Source of the DNA: Vibrio jasicida CAIM 1864 = LMG 25398
GTDB taxonomy: Bacteria; Pseudomonadota; Gammaproteobacteria; Enterobacterales; Vibrionaceae
DNA: 64,000 bases
Assembly (NCBI RefSeq): GCF_000400365.1
Contig: NZ_BAOG01000014.1
Location: 62,001-126,000 of the forward strand
Direction: 5' to 3'
Both the position numbers and the translations under genes were made by a program. The notes beneath the pieces are model-generated. The model was not told the origin of the DNA. It made no database searches and saw only the letters and a program-made list of their open reading frames with translations. How positions within the stretch are numbered: position 1 is the first letter of the stretch; each line of letters begins with the position of its first letter. Below, piece after piece: positions 36,982-45,671 of the stretch.

Positions 36982-37722
36982 ATGCTGGATTTACAAGGAT
37001 ATGAAGCCTCGATACTAAAAGGGGCTCTAGTAACCATCGAAGTCGCAATACTCTCATTGTTGCTTGCTGTCATTTTAGGCATGCTTGGGGCACTTGCGAA
37101 ATTAGCGCCCTATAAATGGGCAAGAGCTATTGCAACACTCTACACCACCATTATTCGTGGCATTCCTGACTTAGTCTTGATGATGCTTATCTTCTTTGGT
37201 GGCCAAATTCTACTGAATAACAGCCTTTATTCGATCAATGAAACGCTCAACGAGTGGTTTACCGCAAGCAACCCTGAACATGAATGGACTGCTTACCTCC
37301 CTGATTACATCGATGTGAGCCCATTTATTGCTGGTGTACTGACCATCGGTTTTATCTTTGGTGCGTATATGGCGGAAACTTTCCGTGGTGCGATCATGGC
37401 TGTCGATAAAGGTGAGTTGGAAGCGGCAAAAGCCTACGGAATGAGTTCTTTTATGTCGTTTAGAAGAATTCTATTACCTCAAATGATTCGACACGCGTTA
37501 CCCGGGTTTGGTAATAACTGGTTGGTATTACTCAAGACTACCGCTCTTGTTTCAATCATTGGATTGGAAGATATGGTGCGTATTAGTTCACTTGCCGCTG
37601 GTACAACAAAGATGCCATTCACTTTTTACATGGCTGTCGCGATCATCTTCTTATTCTTCACCAGTGTATCAACCGGTCTACTTAAGCTTGTTGAACGCAA
37701 ATTCAGTATTCATGCGAGGTAG
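36982..37722 (+). CDS. Amino-acid ABC transporter permease (HisQ/ArtQ type)
   Basis: Inner-membrane permease subunit of 246 residues. It has the N-terminal Leu-Lys-Gly-Ala-Leu-Val-Thr-Ile-Glu-Val segment, the Ile-Ile-Arg-Gly-Ile-Pro-Asp-Leu-Val-Leu-Met-Met block near 60, and the coupling (EAA) loop Gly-Glu-Leu-Glu-Ala-Ala-Lys-Ala-Tyr-Gly-Met near 145-155 that docks on the ATPase. ATG 36982 is preceded by AGGA and gives the family N-terminus; the longer frame to 36925 lies in the intergenic repeat. It ends three bases before the HisM-type gene. Confidence 0.9.
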   Translation: MLDLQGYEASILKGALVTIEVAILSLLLAVILGMLGALAKLAPYKWARAIATLYTTIIRGIPDLVLMMLIFFGGQILLNNSLYSINETLNEWFTASNPEHEWTAYLPDYIDVSPFIAGVLTIGFIFGAYMAETFRGAIMAVDKGELEAAKAYGMSSFMSFRRILLPQMIRHALPGFGNNWLVLLKTTALVSIIGLEDMVRISSLAAGTTKMPFTFYMAVAIIFLFFTSVSTGLLKLVERKFSIHAR

Positions 37723-37725
37723 ATA

Positions 37726-38403
37726 ATGGACTTTTCATTGATCATTGAAAGCTTCCCTGTCTACTTAGATGGATTGTGGACAACGGTATGGCTGGTGGCA
37801 TTAGCTCTGGTGATCGGGCTCTGTGTATCGATTCCCTTAGCTATAGCGCGCAATAGCACGAATTACGCATTAAGTTTGCCGTCATGGGCGTTCATTTACT
37901 TTTTCCGCGGTACGCCGTTGTTGGTGCAGCTTTATCTCATTTACTACGGCATGGACCAATTCTTTCCTGTGAAAGACACACTTTGGGAACATGCTTGGTT
38001 CTGTGCCTTGGTGGCTTTCGTTCTTAACACTTCGGCTTATACGGCGGAAATCATCCGTGGTGCGATCAATGGCTTACCGAAAGGGGAAGTGGAAGCTGCA
38101 AAAGCGTATGGTATGAGTAAATTTATGACTTATCGTCGCATCATCTTGCCAAGCGCATTACGCCGTGCTTTACCTGCATATTCGAATGAAGTGATCTTTA
38201 TGCTGCACGGCAGTGCAGTCGCTGGGATCATCACTATTATGGATTTGACAGGCGCAGCTCGACTTGTGAACTCTCGTTACTATGCACCATTTGAGTCATT
38301 CCTGACGGCTGGTCTCTTCTACATGGGATTAACGTTCATTATTTTGTGGTGTTTCAAAATCGCAGAGAAGCGCTTCTTGGCATATCTAAGGCCATTAAGC
38401 TAA
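37726..38403 (+). CDS. Amino-acid ABC transporter permease (HisM/ArtM type)
   Basis: Second inner-membrane permease of the importer, 225 residues with about five helices. It shows Tyr-Phe-Phe-Arg-Gly-Thr-Pro-Leu-Leu-Val-Gln near residue 60 and the coupling loop Gly-Glu-Val-Glu-Ala-Ala-Lys-Ala-Tyr-Gly-Met near 120. It pairs with the HisQ-type subunit to form the heterodimeric channel. It is the last gene of the operon and is followed by a strong terminator. Confidence 0.9.
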   Translation: MDFSLIIESFPVYLDGLWTTVWLVALALVIGLCVSIPLAIARNSTNYALSLPSWAFIYFFRGTPLLVQLYLIYYGMDQFFPVKDTLWEHAWFCALVAFVLNTSAYTAEIIRGAINGLPKGEVEAAKAYGMSKFMTYRRIILPSALRRALPAYSNEVIFMLHGSAVAGIITIMDLTGAARLVNSRYYAPFESFLTAGLFYMGLTFIILWCFKIAEKRFLAYLRPLS

Positions 38404-38427
38404 GGCGTTTTTATAGATATCTAAAAG

Positions 38428-38454
38428 AAAGAGCGCCGATTGGCGCTCTTTTTG
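38428..38454 (+). terminator. Terminator after the amino-acid ABC operon
   Basis: AAAGAGCGCC and GGCGCTCTTT pair over a 4-base loop with a T run. The convergent RTX gene ends 28 bases downstream; the A run on the left side lets it work in both directions. Confidence 0.88.
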
Positions 38455-38480
38455 GGTAGATGAAGGGCGAGTGAGTTTAC

Positions 38481-41399
38481 CTATACAAATTGGAAATCAC
38501 CGTCAAAGGCTGCGTCGGTATAAATGACGACTTCTTTACCACCTTTTGTAAAGGTATAGGCCGTTAAGACATCTGAGCCTGATAACCCTAAGGAATCAAT
38601 CATGCCTTGGTCTAGCTTGTAATCTGATGACGCCATAAGGTCCGCCACCGTCATAGTCACACCATCATCGGGATCGCCTTGAGTATCGCTTTCTAGGCTC
38701 CAATTATTGCTTTCGTCCAACTTGATGTTTTCAACGCCAAGGGCAAAGAACTCTGATTGACCATCATCTTTACTCTTACTATTGTCGCTAGCTCCACCTT
38801 GATGGTACGCCTTGCCAAGGGTCAAGGTAACAGAATCTTGGTCACTACTTGTACCTATTACCGCTTCAATACCTTTAATGTTGTCTGCATCTTGACCTTT
38901 AGACATATCGATATCGATAGGGCCGTCTTTCTCATTGGCGACAAGAACATCGAACCCTTTTCCGCCTCTGATTAGTGTATCATCTGCGTCGTAAGCGATC
39001 GTATCGTTGCCTTTACCACCTCGAACTTCGTCGGCACCACTACCACCGATGATCACATCATCGCCTTTGCCGCCTTTAAGTACATCAACGCCTGCACCAC
39101 CGTCTAGCCAGTCGTCACCACGACCGCCTTTGAGAAGTTCAGGTTCTGCTATGGTAGTGACGTTATGGATCACGTCGTTGAAGTCATCATCGTTAGTTGA
39201 AAGGTCAGTGTTATCATTCCATTCGAATAAGGAGGTTCCATCCCCCATAGGAGTGACTTGCGCATGGACTGGGAGACCCAATTCAAATGCAGCTTCACCG
39301 AGTAATTGCGCATCTAGATCGAATTCTGAAACATCAATAAATCCCTCAGATTCAATGCCGTTATCGGCACCGTCAGGGACCACGAAGAACCCCAGCTTAC
39401 AAGCATCTCCCCCCATCATTTCTTTCGATATTGAGGTGTTCATTTCATCAGGCTGTTTTACATTTGACCAAAGAATGCCGACATTCACGACTTCACCGCT
39501 TGAGTCTGCTGTGTAGAAACCAAGGGAGTTATTGAACCCTGCATTGGACCCGATGAGTTCAACGTCGAACGTTCCGTTGAGCTGGCTGATATCATACATA
39601 CCATCAGATGGCGTCGGCAGTATTTCGTTATTGTCACCGCCGAGTAAGACATCATCACCACGCCCGCCATATAGCATGTCGGTACCGTCGCCAGTGAGCC
39701 CAAGTGTTTCTACTGATGTGACAAAATAGTCACTTGAGTCTTCTTTCTCTCCCCCTTTACTGAATTGTTCACCTGCGGCAGAGAACTGAATTTCATCAAA
39801 GGCTTTGAAGCCAGTATCGTTTGGACCAATACTAAACTCACCGCTATTGTTACTATCAGTAGAAAGCACTTTAGTATTTTCTAGTGTCATGCCCGCAGCG
39901 GCGTAGTGGGCTAGGGTATCTGCGTCAGGTTCATTTGCGCTAAAAAATCCACTTGCGACTTCAATGCCATCTCGAAATGCAGTCCAGATACCAATTTCGT
40001 CCACATCATCATCTTCTCCACGACCTTCATTGGCATAAAGATTTGAGATCCCGACGGTGGCGGCCATAGTATGTTCATCTAAGCAAACAGAAAGCATTTC
40101 GGAGCCAACTGCATCGCCAGGTTCCGAATCTCCGTCATCGTAGCTATACCCAATTTGTGCATCTTTACCACTTTCATCCGTGCCTTCGACTCCATACTTA
40201 CTGCCTTGTTGGGTCGTGTTTCCTTCAGAGCCATCAGGGTTGTATGCTGTGGCGTTATCAAGACCTAAATCCTCTCCCTCAGGAGTCTGTGCTGAGTCAA
40301 GATCGAGTTCAAAGTTACCTGTTTGCTCATTGAAAGAGAGGGCATCGAAATTGTCACCAATGAGCACATCAGCCCCTTTGTTACCGCGAATAAGATCATC
40401 TCCCGGCATCGAGCTATTATCGACGTTGTCTCCGTCTCTAGGAGTACCATCACCAATCAACACATCGTTGGCCTGGTATTGATGAAGAGCGACGTTATCG
40501 AGCAGGGAACCAAGAGAATCTTCATTACCATCGGCCATAAACGAAATGGTATGCTCGCCAGCGCCTAGATCTAGATCTAGATTGACCGTTTCCCAGCCAT
40601 CGTTGTTGTATGTTCCAACAACTTCACCGTCAATGAGGACTTTTAGCCCATTTGTATCTGTATTATCGGTACGGTTGGTGTGATCAAAAGAGAGTTTGAA
40701 TGTACCTGCAGTATCAACAGTGAAGGTTTGACTAACGGTAGAGTTGGTAACGGTATTGTCCCCGTCTTTGTGAGAATCAAGTTCTAACACGTTTCCTCGT
40801 GCGGGATCTTTGTTATCTCCATAGCCACCACCATTTTGGATTTCGATTAGACCTTCGGTCGCTTCCCATCCACCGTAGCTAGAGTAGGTTTGCCAGCCGC
40901 CATGATCGACGACAGGGGTATCACCTACATCATCATCAAAATTGCCATCGGCTAATAAATTGGTATCATCCGTTTTAGCTCGACGATCACCATAAATAAT
41001 ATCGTTGTTGCCACCGCCTTCGACATAGTCGTTACCAGAACCAGCAACAATGATGTCGTCAACGCAGCCCACTTTTTCAACATCGCTTTCGCGCGCTAAG
41101 TTAATGTTAGGGTTTTCTCCGGCTTCGTCTTTTGCATTTATGGTGTGATTCCACGATTCAATGACATCATTGCCATCTCCAGATTTGATCGCCTCTGAAC
41201 CTCTACCACCAGCGATAAAGTCATCACCATCACCCGTTTTAACGATATCATCACCTTTACCTGCACGCACTTCTAGGTCTGCACCTGAATTGTCTTCAAG
41301 GTGATTATCTACATCCCTTGACACTCCATCTTGAGTAGGGCCATCAACTAAGGTACCAACCTGTGCATTGGTCTCTGTTACAGAAACTTCTTCCGCCAT
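38481..41399 (-). CDS. Secreted RTX-repeat calcium-binding protein with DUF4114 domain
   Basis: Predicted type I secreted protein of 972 residues, very acidic and without a signal peptide. RTX nonapeptide blocks (Gly-Gly-x-Gly-x-Asp pattern), which fold into calcium-binding beta rolls, lie at about 47-80, 115-138, 310-350, 570-590 and 757-815. Between them are a galactose-binding/DUF642-like beta domain (about 150-308), a second beta domain (about 430-560), and a DUF4114-like domain (about 605-750, with Gly-Phe-Tyr and Phe-Phe-Val-Val-Pro-Asp-Gly). The C-terminus ends in a non-cleaved secretion signal (Asp-Phe-Gln-Phe-Val). There is no lipase, protease or pore-forming segment, so an adhesin or matrix role is more likely than a toxin. 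Three cysteines (112, 439, 667) are unusual for this class. ATG 41399 follows an AGGA site; a cyclic-di-GMP riboswitch lies just upstream. Confidence 0.82.
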   Translation of the reverse strand: MAEEVSVTETNAQVGTLVDGPTQDGVSRDVDNHLEDNSGADLEVRAGKGDDIVKTGDGDDFIAGGRGSEAIKSGDGNDVIESWNHTINAKDEAGENPNINLARESDVEKVGCVDDIIVAGSGNDYVEGGGNNDIIYGDRRAKTDDTNLLADGNFDDDVGDTPVVDHGGWQTYSSYGGWEATEGLIEIQNGGGYGDNKDPARGNVLELDSHKDGDNTVTNSTVSQTFTVDTAGTFKLSFDHTNRTDNTDTNGLKVLIDGEVVGTYNNDGWETVNLDLDLGAGEHTISFMADGNEDSLGSLLDNVALHQYQANDVLIGDGTPRDGDNVDNSSMPGDDLIRGNKGADVLIGDNFDALSFNEQTGNFELDLDSAQTPEGEDLGLDNATAYNPDGSEGNTTQQGSKYGVEGTDESGKDAQIGYSYDDGDSEPGDAVGSEMLSVCLDEHTMAATVGISNLYANEGRGEDDDVDEIGIWTAFRDGIEVASGFFSANEPDADTLAHYAAAGMTLENTKVLSTDSNNSGEFSIGPNDTGFKAFDEIQFSAAGEQFSKGGEKEDSSDYFVTSVETLGLTGDGTDMLYGGRGDDVLLGGDNNEILPTPSDGMYDISQLNGTFDVELIGSNAGFNNSLGFYTADSSGEVVNVGILWSNVKQPDEMNTSISKEMMGGDACKLGFFVVPDGADNGIESEGFIDVSEFDLDAQLLGEAAFELGLPVHAQVTPMGDGTSLFEWNDNTDLSTNDDDFNDVIHNVTTIAEPELLKGGRGDDWLDGGAGVDVLKGGKGDDVIIGGSGADEVRGGKGNDTIAYDADDTLIRGGKGFDVLVANEKDGPIDIDMSKGQDADNIKGIEAVIGTSSDQDSVTLTLGKAYHQGGASDNSKSKDDGQSEFFALGVENIKLDESNNWSLESDTQGDPDDGVTMTVADLMASSDYKLDQGMIDSLGLSGSDVLTAYTFTKGGKEVVIYTDAAFDGDFQFV

Positions 41400-41430
41400 T
41401 GTTTCATCCTCATATATCGCGAGATACATA
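41400..41430 (-). promoter_or_regulatory. Possible expression platform of the riboswitch
   Basis: Between aptamer and start codon, TCTC (41424-41421) can pair with GAGG of the ribosome-binding site (41411-41408). No terminator hairpin is visible, so control of translation start is more likely than termination. This is an inference from pairing potential only. Confidence 0.4.
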
Positions 41431-41510
41431 GAGGCAGCCCAGCCATCTCAGTCCCGTTTGAGATCTGTAGCTTTCCGTCCCCACTTCGCAGTGGGTTTGG
41501 CTTTGTCATC
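41431..41510 (-). ncRNA. Cyclic-di-GMP-I (GEMM-I) riboswitch upstream of the RTX gene
   Basis: Read on the minus strand, the conserved parts of the GEMM-I aptamer appear in order. GCCAAACC (41501-41494) stands for GGCAAACC. The hairpin CACT-GCGA-AGTG (41493-41482) has a GNRA tetraloop. GGGACGGAAAGC (41481-41470) stands for GGGACGCAAAGC. A stem ATCTCA/TGAGAT (41464-41445) follows, then GGCTGGGCTGCC (41444-41433). The spacing of the first hairpin equals that of the Vibrio cholerae Vc2 aptamer. The two deviations (G to C, and C to G) fall, by my recollection of Vc2 numbering, at the paired positions 21 and 46, so they compensate. The base equivalent to G20, which contacts the ligand, is G, favouring cyclic-di-GMP over cGAMP. 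Confidence 0.85.
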
Positions 41511-41574
41511 CGTTATGTTATTAATCAATTAATTAGCCAGTAACGTCGAGGGATTATGATTTTATGAATAAGTC

Positions 41575-42918
41575 TTACATTTCTCGCATTGCCTTATATG
41601 AGGTAACGGCGAGAGGATTGAGCAAATAATTGAGTGGGGTTTGTTCATCAATTAGAATCATGACTTCCGCAGGCATGCCTGGGTAGAGCGAAACTGATTC
41701 CCCTAATTCAGCTAACATGTTTGCATCTAGTGACACGCGAGCGAGGTAGGCTGAAGAGCCTGTCGCTTGGTCGCTGATGCGGTCAGCAGAAATATGTATA
41801 AGCTTGCCTTCTATAGGTGGCGTTTTTCTAAAGCTGAATGCGGTTAAGCGTACTTGAGTCGCTTGTCCAATATGAAGCGCTTCAATATCTTCGGGTTTTA
41901 CCAAGGCTTCCACAATGAGTTCGTCCTCTTGTGGGACGATTTCCATGAGCGTGTCGCCTGGAGCAATAATCGCATGTTGACCGACAACATTGAGGCCAAC
42001 GACAACACCGCCTTGTGGCGCTCTGATTTCGACACGTTTGAGTACATCATTCGCGTTTATCATTGCCTCTCTTGTCTCATTGAGTTTTCGTTCAAGCTCC
42101 TGAACTTCTTCACCTAAGGTTTTGGCGTAATTGAACTCCGCATTGGCTAATTCCATTTTCGCTTCCGCAACAAAGCCTTTTGCTCGTCCAATTTGGGCAC
42201 TGAGGTCGGCAATTTGTCCTTCAAGTTGTGAGTGCTCTCGTTGGAGATCGAGGTAACGTGATTTTGATGTATTGCCGGAGGTGAGCAGCTTTTTATGCAT
42301 GGCGACCTGTTCTGCAAGATAGCGCAAGCTTTCTTTGCCGGCTTGATATCGCTTTTGTAGGCCGAACATGTCTAATCGAGCTTGCTCAATCTTTTCTGCC
42401 AGAATGTTATTCTCTCCATCCCTTAGTGACCGGCGTTTTTCGTATAAAGCTTGCTGGGTACGAATGATTGATTGAATTTCTTTGGAGTGATTTCGAGAAA
42501 GTAAGCGTGTATCGAATTGAATTTCAGGATGATCAGCGAGCTCGGACTGAAGTCGGTTTAAGCGAGCAAGATCGCTTTCCCACTGAGCTCTTAGTCGATT
42601 CAAGCTGGCTTGAGCCTGTGTCGCACTCAAAGTAATCAACAAATCATTTGTTCTGACCTTATCCCCATCTTTTACATGAACGCTCTCGATAATCCCACCC
42701 TCTAGGTGCTGAACGGGTTTTCGCTTTGATTCGACGATAACAACACCGGGAGCTATCGCTGCCGAACTCAGAGGTGACAAACTTGCCCATGCAATGAAGC
42801 CGCCGATCATGATGAGTAATACGAGCAGAGAAGTGATGACCACGGGCTTGGTAGTAAAAGAGAGTTTACGACCATCTTCGAAATCGATGCCATGTTGGTT
42901 AAGTGTGGTCTTACTCAT
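41575..42918 (-). CDS. Type I secretion membrane-fusion protein (HlyD/PrtE type)
   Basis: Periplasmic adaptor of a type I secretion system, linking the inner-membrane ABC exporter to a TolC-like outer-membrane channel. The 447-residue product has a short cytoplasmic tail and one membrane helix near 30-50. A lipoyl-like half motif follows (Pro-Val-Gln-His-Leu-Glu-Gly-Gly-Ile-Ile near 77), then a long coiled-coil hairpin (about 100-290). The second lipoyl half carries Ile-Arg-Ala-Pro near 310, and the C-terminal beta-barrel ends Pro-Leu-Asn-Tyr-Leu-Leu-Asn-Pro-Leu. The start at 42918 overlaps the ABC gene stop by eight bases; the frame from 42957 lies inside that gene. The outer-membrane partner is not in this window. 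Confidence 0.92.
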   Translation of the reverse strand: MSKTTLNQHGIDFEDGRKLSFTTKPVVITSLLVLLIMIGGFIAWASLSPLSSAAIAPGVVIVESKRKPVQHLEGGIIESVHVKDGDKVRTNDLLITLSATQAQASLNRLRAQWESDLARLNRLQSELADHPEIQFDTRLLSRNHSKEIQSIIRTQQALYEKRRSLRDGENNILAEKIEQARLDMFGLQKRYQAGKESLRYLAEQVAMHKKLLTSGNTSKSRYLDLQREHSQLEGQIADLSAQIGRAKGFVAEAKMELANAEFNYAKTLGEEVQELERKLNETREAMINANDVLKRVEIRAPQGGVVVGLNVVGQHAIIAPGDTLMEIVPQEDELIVEALVKPEDIEALHIGQATQVRLTAFSFRKTPPIEGKLIHISADRISDQATGSSAYLARVSLDANMLAELGESVSLYPGMPAEVMILIDEQTPLNYLLNPLAVTSYKAMREM

Positions 42919-44611
42919 TGGAAGCCTCTGATTGAGTTTGCGTTCTTGAACGCACATCCATCATCGAGCGGAGAACCTTGCTTGCTTCTCCGGCTCTCGC
43001 AATCTGACCTTTATTGATTTCAACCACCCAATCGACATGGCGCAGCAAGTGTGGTTGGTGGGTGATCATTACGACGGAAATGCCTTCTTCTCTGCATGTT
43101 GCGAGGAGGGTTGTGAGGTACTCTTCCCCTTCTTTATCCATGTGAGAGTTGGGTTCGTCTAAGACCAAGAGTTTGGGTTTAAAGCACAATGCTCGTGCTA
43201 AGGCGAGCTTTTGGGCTTGCCCGCCAGATAATTGATGTCCACCATCACCAATCAAGGTTTCATAACTGTTTGGAAGTTGAAGAATCGTCTCGTGTACACC
43301 AGCGCGAATGGCGGCTTTAATGATTTGAGAGTCACTGATCTCAGTGTCGAAATGGGCAATATTTTCTTTCACGCTACCTTGGACAAACTGAATATTCTGT
43401 GGGAGGTAACCTACGGTATGTTTGAATTGTGTCTTCTCCCAGTGGGTGACATCTAAGCCATCGATAGACACCTTGCCTGATGTCGGTTTGTGTATTCCCA
43501 TTATTAATTTGCAAAGGCTGGTTTTTCCAGAGCCACTTGCCCCGATGATTGCAACACGGTTTCCAGCCTCTAGCCTAAGTTTCAGCTGTTTGAGGATAGC
43601 TTCGCTTTTGTGATTCTCAGGTGACCAAGTCACGTTTTCAAAGCGTAATTCACCGGTGATTTGGGGGAGCGTTGTACGTTCAAGCTCTATTTTTGATTGG
43701 CTGACAACCGCTTTTATGCGCTTGGCTGCGGCTAACCCCGTCTTCCAGCCTTGAAACCCAGAGGTTAGCTGCTCTATTGGTTGGAGCGCTCTCGCCATAA
43801 GAATTGACCCAGCAATCATTCCGCCCGCACTCATTGAATTTTGAATCACAAGAAACGCGCCTGTTCCCATAATGCCAATTTGTAGCGTCATGCGGACAAG
43901 TTTGGCGAGAGATGTCAGGTTAATAGATGCGAGGTCTACTTTGTTTCTGAACCACAACTTTTCAGCAAGGACAGGCTGAAATTTGTTAAATGTTCCATCG
44001 GCTGCTTGCTGAGAGAACAGGGTTTCTTGTTTGTTGAATAGCTCATCGACTTTTCGATTTGCAGCAATTTGGGTAGCGTAAGATGCTTCAAATGATTTCT
44101 TTTTCGCGTAGAAAGAGAGTAGTGCGACCATTAATACACAGATAACAGCAATCAAACCAACCAATCCGATAATAGGGTGGAGCATAAACATGACCAGAAG
44201 GAACAATGGCGTCCAAGGCAGATCGAAAGCAACAAAAAAACCGGGTGACATGAGAAGAGCTCGTATCTCATTTATGTCGTTAAACACGTAACGTGTCTTC
44301 GTGTCGTAATGTTGACCGCACAGTTGGTATAACCATTGAGCACTTTCCGATTCAAACTGAAGGGCTTTTCTTTGGGTGTATTTTTGTCTTAAGGTTTCAA
44401 GCAATGCCTGTGAAATCAACAGAAACAGAGCGATAGCAGTAAGTAGCAATAGTGTATCTGTACTTCTACTCGACAATACACGGTCGAACAATTGAAGACT
44501 GTAGATTGGAACAACTAGCATCAAAGCATTAATTACGGCGCTCACCAGTGTCATTGGGGCTAATGCTTTAAATGTAAAAGGAGACAAGTTGCTCCAACTC
44601 TTTTGAACCAT
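42911..44611 (-). CDS. Type I secretion ABC exporter (PrtD/LapB-like, no C39 peptidase)
   Basis: Inner-membrane ATPase/permease that drives export of the RTX protein. The 566-residue product has a membrane domain of five or six helices (about 15-300) and a nucleotide-binding domain with Walker A Gly-Ala-Ser-Gly-Ser-Gly-Lys-Thr-Ser near 350, signature Leu-Ser-Gly-Gly-Gln-Ala-Gln near 455, and Walker B Val-Leu-Asp-Glu-Pro-Asn-Ser-His-Met-Asp. It lacks the N-terminal C39 peptidase or C39-like domain of HlyB, so it belongs to the PrtD group that recognises uncleaved C-terminal signals. Asn-Ser-His-Met in place of Thr-Ser-Ala-Leu is common in that group. It leads the three-gene cluster. Confidence 0.92.
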   Translation of the reverse strand: MVQKSWSNLSPFTFKALAPMTLVSAVINALMLVVPIYSLQLFDRVLSSRSTDTLLLLTAIALFLLISQALLETLRQKYTQRKALQFESESAQWLYQLCGQHYDTKTRYVFNDINEIRALLMSPGFFVAFDLPWTPLFLLVMFMLHPIIGLVGLIAVICVLMVALLSFYAKKKSFEASYATQIAANRKVDELFNKQETLFSQQAADGTFNKFQPVLAEKLWFRNKVDLASINLTSLAKLVRMTLQIGIMGTGAFLVIQNSMSAGGMIAGSILMARALQPIEQLTSGFQGWKTGLAAAKRIKAVVSQSKIELERTTLPQITGELRFENVTWSPENHKSEAILKQLKLRLEAGNRVAIIGASGSGKTSLCKLIMGIHKPTSGKVSIDGLDVTHWEKTQFKHTVGYLPQNIQFVQGSVKENIAHFDTEISDSQIIKAAIRAGVHETILQLPNSYETLIGDGGHQLSGGQAQKLALARALCFKPKLLVLDEPNSHMDKEGEEYLTTLLATCREEGISVVMITHQPHLLRHVDWVVEINKGQIARAGEASKVLRSMMDVRSRTQTQSEASNE

Positions 44612-44732
44612 ACTTCCCTTACTCCATGAACTAAAGAAGTAGTAATGAGTATAGAAAGTGAATGTTCGAGAAATGCCTCAAAATTGAGACGAGGAAGGAA
44701 AGCGAAAAATGAACTAAGAGGAGGGTAAGTCG

Positions 44733-44768
44733 GGGCTAATCACGATAAGTTGGCAAGATGATTAGCCC
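44733..44768. repeat. 10-bp inverted repeat between xthA and the secretion genes
   Basis: GGGCTAATCA at 44733-44742 and TGATTAGCCC at 44759-44768 are perfect complements with a 16-base spacer. On the minus strand, downstream of xthA, there is no T run, so a classical terminator is doubtful. It may be a processing hairpin, or an operator for the secretion operon about 125-155 bases from its start. Confidence 0.5.
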
Positions 44769-44779
44769 TTTAAAGCTAT

Positions 44780-45586
44780 CTATTTGAAAGTAGACCAAAT
44801 AGGAGCATGGTCTGACGGTTTCTCGATGCCACGCAGTTCGTAATCAACATCGGACTCAACACATTTTTGTGCAAGCGATGGCGTCGCAAGAATCACATCA
44901 ATACGTAGACCTCGATTATCGTCAAAGCCGCGAGATCGATAATCAAACCAAGAGAAACGGTCATCCACTTCTGGGTGCAGGTTACGGAAAGTATCTTCGA
45001 ATCCCCAATCCATTAGCGTCTTCAACCACTCGCGCTCTTCCGGTTGGAATGAGCATTTACCAGTCTTCAACCAGCGTTTACGGTTCGGTTCGCCGATGCC
45101 GATATCTGCATCAATCGGACTGATGTTGATGTCTCCCATTACAATCAGTTGTTCATCATTTGTATGGTGATCATTTAGGTAGGTCATCAGATCTTTGTAG
45201 AACTGGCGTTTGTATGGATATTTGGTCTCATGAGCGATGTTGTCGCCTTGAGGGAAGTAACCGTTTAACACAGTGACCTTTTCACCACTCTCATCTTCAA
45301 ACGTCGCCATGATCATGCGCTTTTGGTGTTCTTCGTTATCGGTAGGGAACCCTTTTTGCACATTGATTGGTTCTTGTTTACATAGCATCGCGACACCGTA
45401 GTGTGCTTTTTGCCCATGAAAGTAAACTTTATAACCCATGGCTTCGACATCTTCGATTGGAAAAGCTTCGTCGTGCACTTTGATTTCTTGAAGACCAATG
45501 ACATCAGGTTGGTGCTTATCGATAATGGCTTGGAGCTGATGCAGACGAGCACGAAGTCCATTGATGTTAAAGCTAATTACTTTCAT
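44780..45586 (-). CDS. xthA: Exodeoxyribonuclease III
   Basis: Base-excision repair enzyme with AP endonuclease, 3'-phosphatase and 3'-5' exonuclease activity. The 268-residue product has the full set of EEP-fold motifs: Phe-Asn-Ile-Asn-Gly-Leu-Arg-Ala at residues 5-12, Leu-Gln-Glu-Ile-Lys-Val near 34, Asn-Gly-Tyr-Phe-Pro-Gln-Gly near 108, Met-Gly-Asp-Ile-Asn-Ile-Ser-Pro near 150, and the catalytic Ser-Asp-His-Ala-Pro near 258. Length matches E. coli XthA. It appears to be monocistronic. Confidence 0.96.
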   Translation of the reverse strand: MKVISFNINGLRARLHQLQAIIDKHQPDVIGLQEIKVHDEAFPIEDVEAMGYKVYFHGQKAHYGVAMLCKQEPINVQKGFPTDNEEHQKRMIMATFEDESGEKVTVLNGYFPQGDNIAHETKYPYKRQFYKDLMTYLNDHHTNDEQLIVMGDINISPIDADIGIGEPNRKRWLKTGKCSFQPEEREWLKTLMDWGFEDTFRNLHPEVDDRFSWFDYRSRGFDDNRGLRIDVILATPSLAQKCVESDVDYELRGIEKPSDHAPIWSTFK

Positions 45587-45671
45587 TTTCTATCCTTCTG
45601 AAGGGCGTATTTGTGCTTGATGTTACCATTGGCCGGCATAGGCTGGAAACGTCGAAAGTAAATAAGAACAG

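Noticed and set aside
38481..41399. Calling the RTX protein a hemolysin or cytotoxin
   Set aside because: There is no acyltransferase gene, no pore-forming hydrophobic region and no enzyme domain; the exporter is of the PrtD type.
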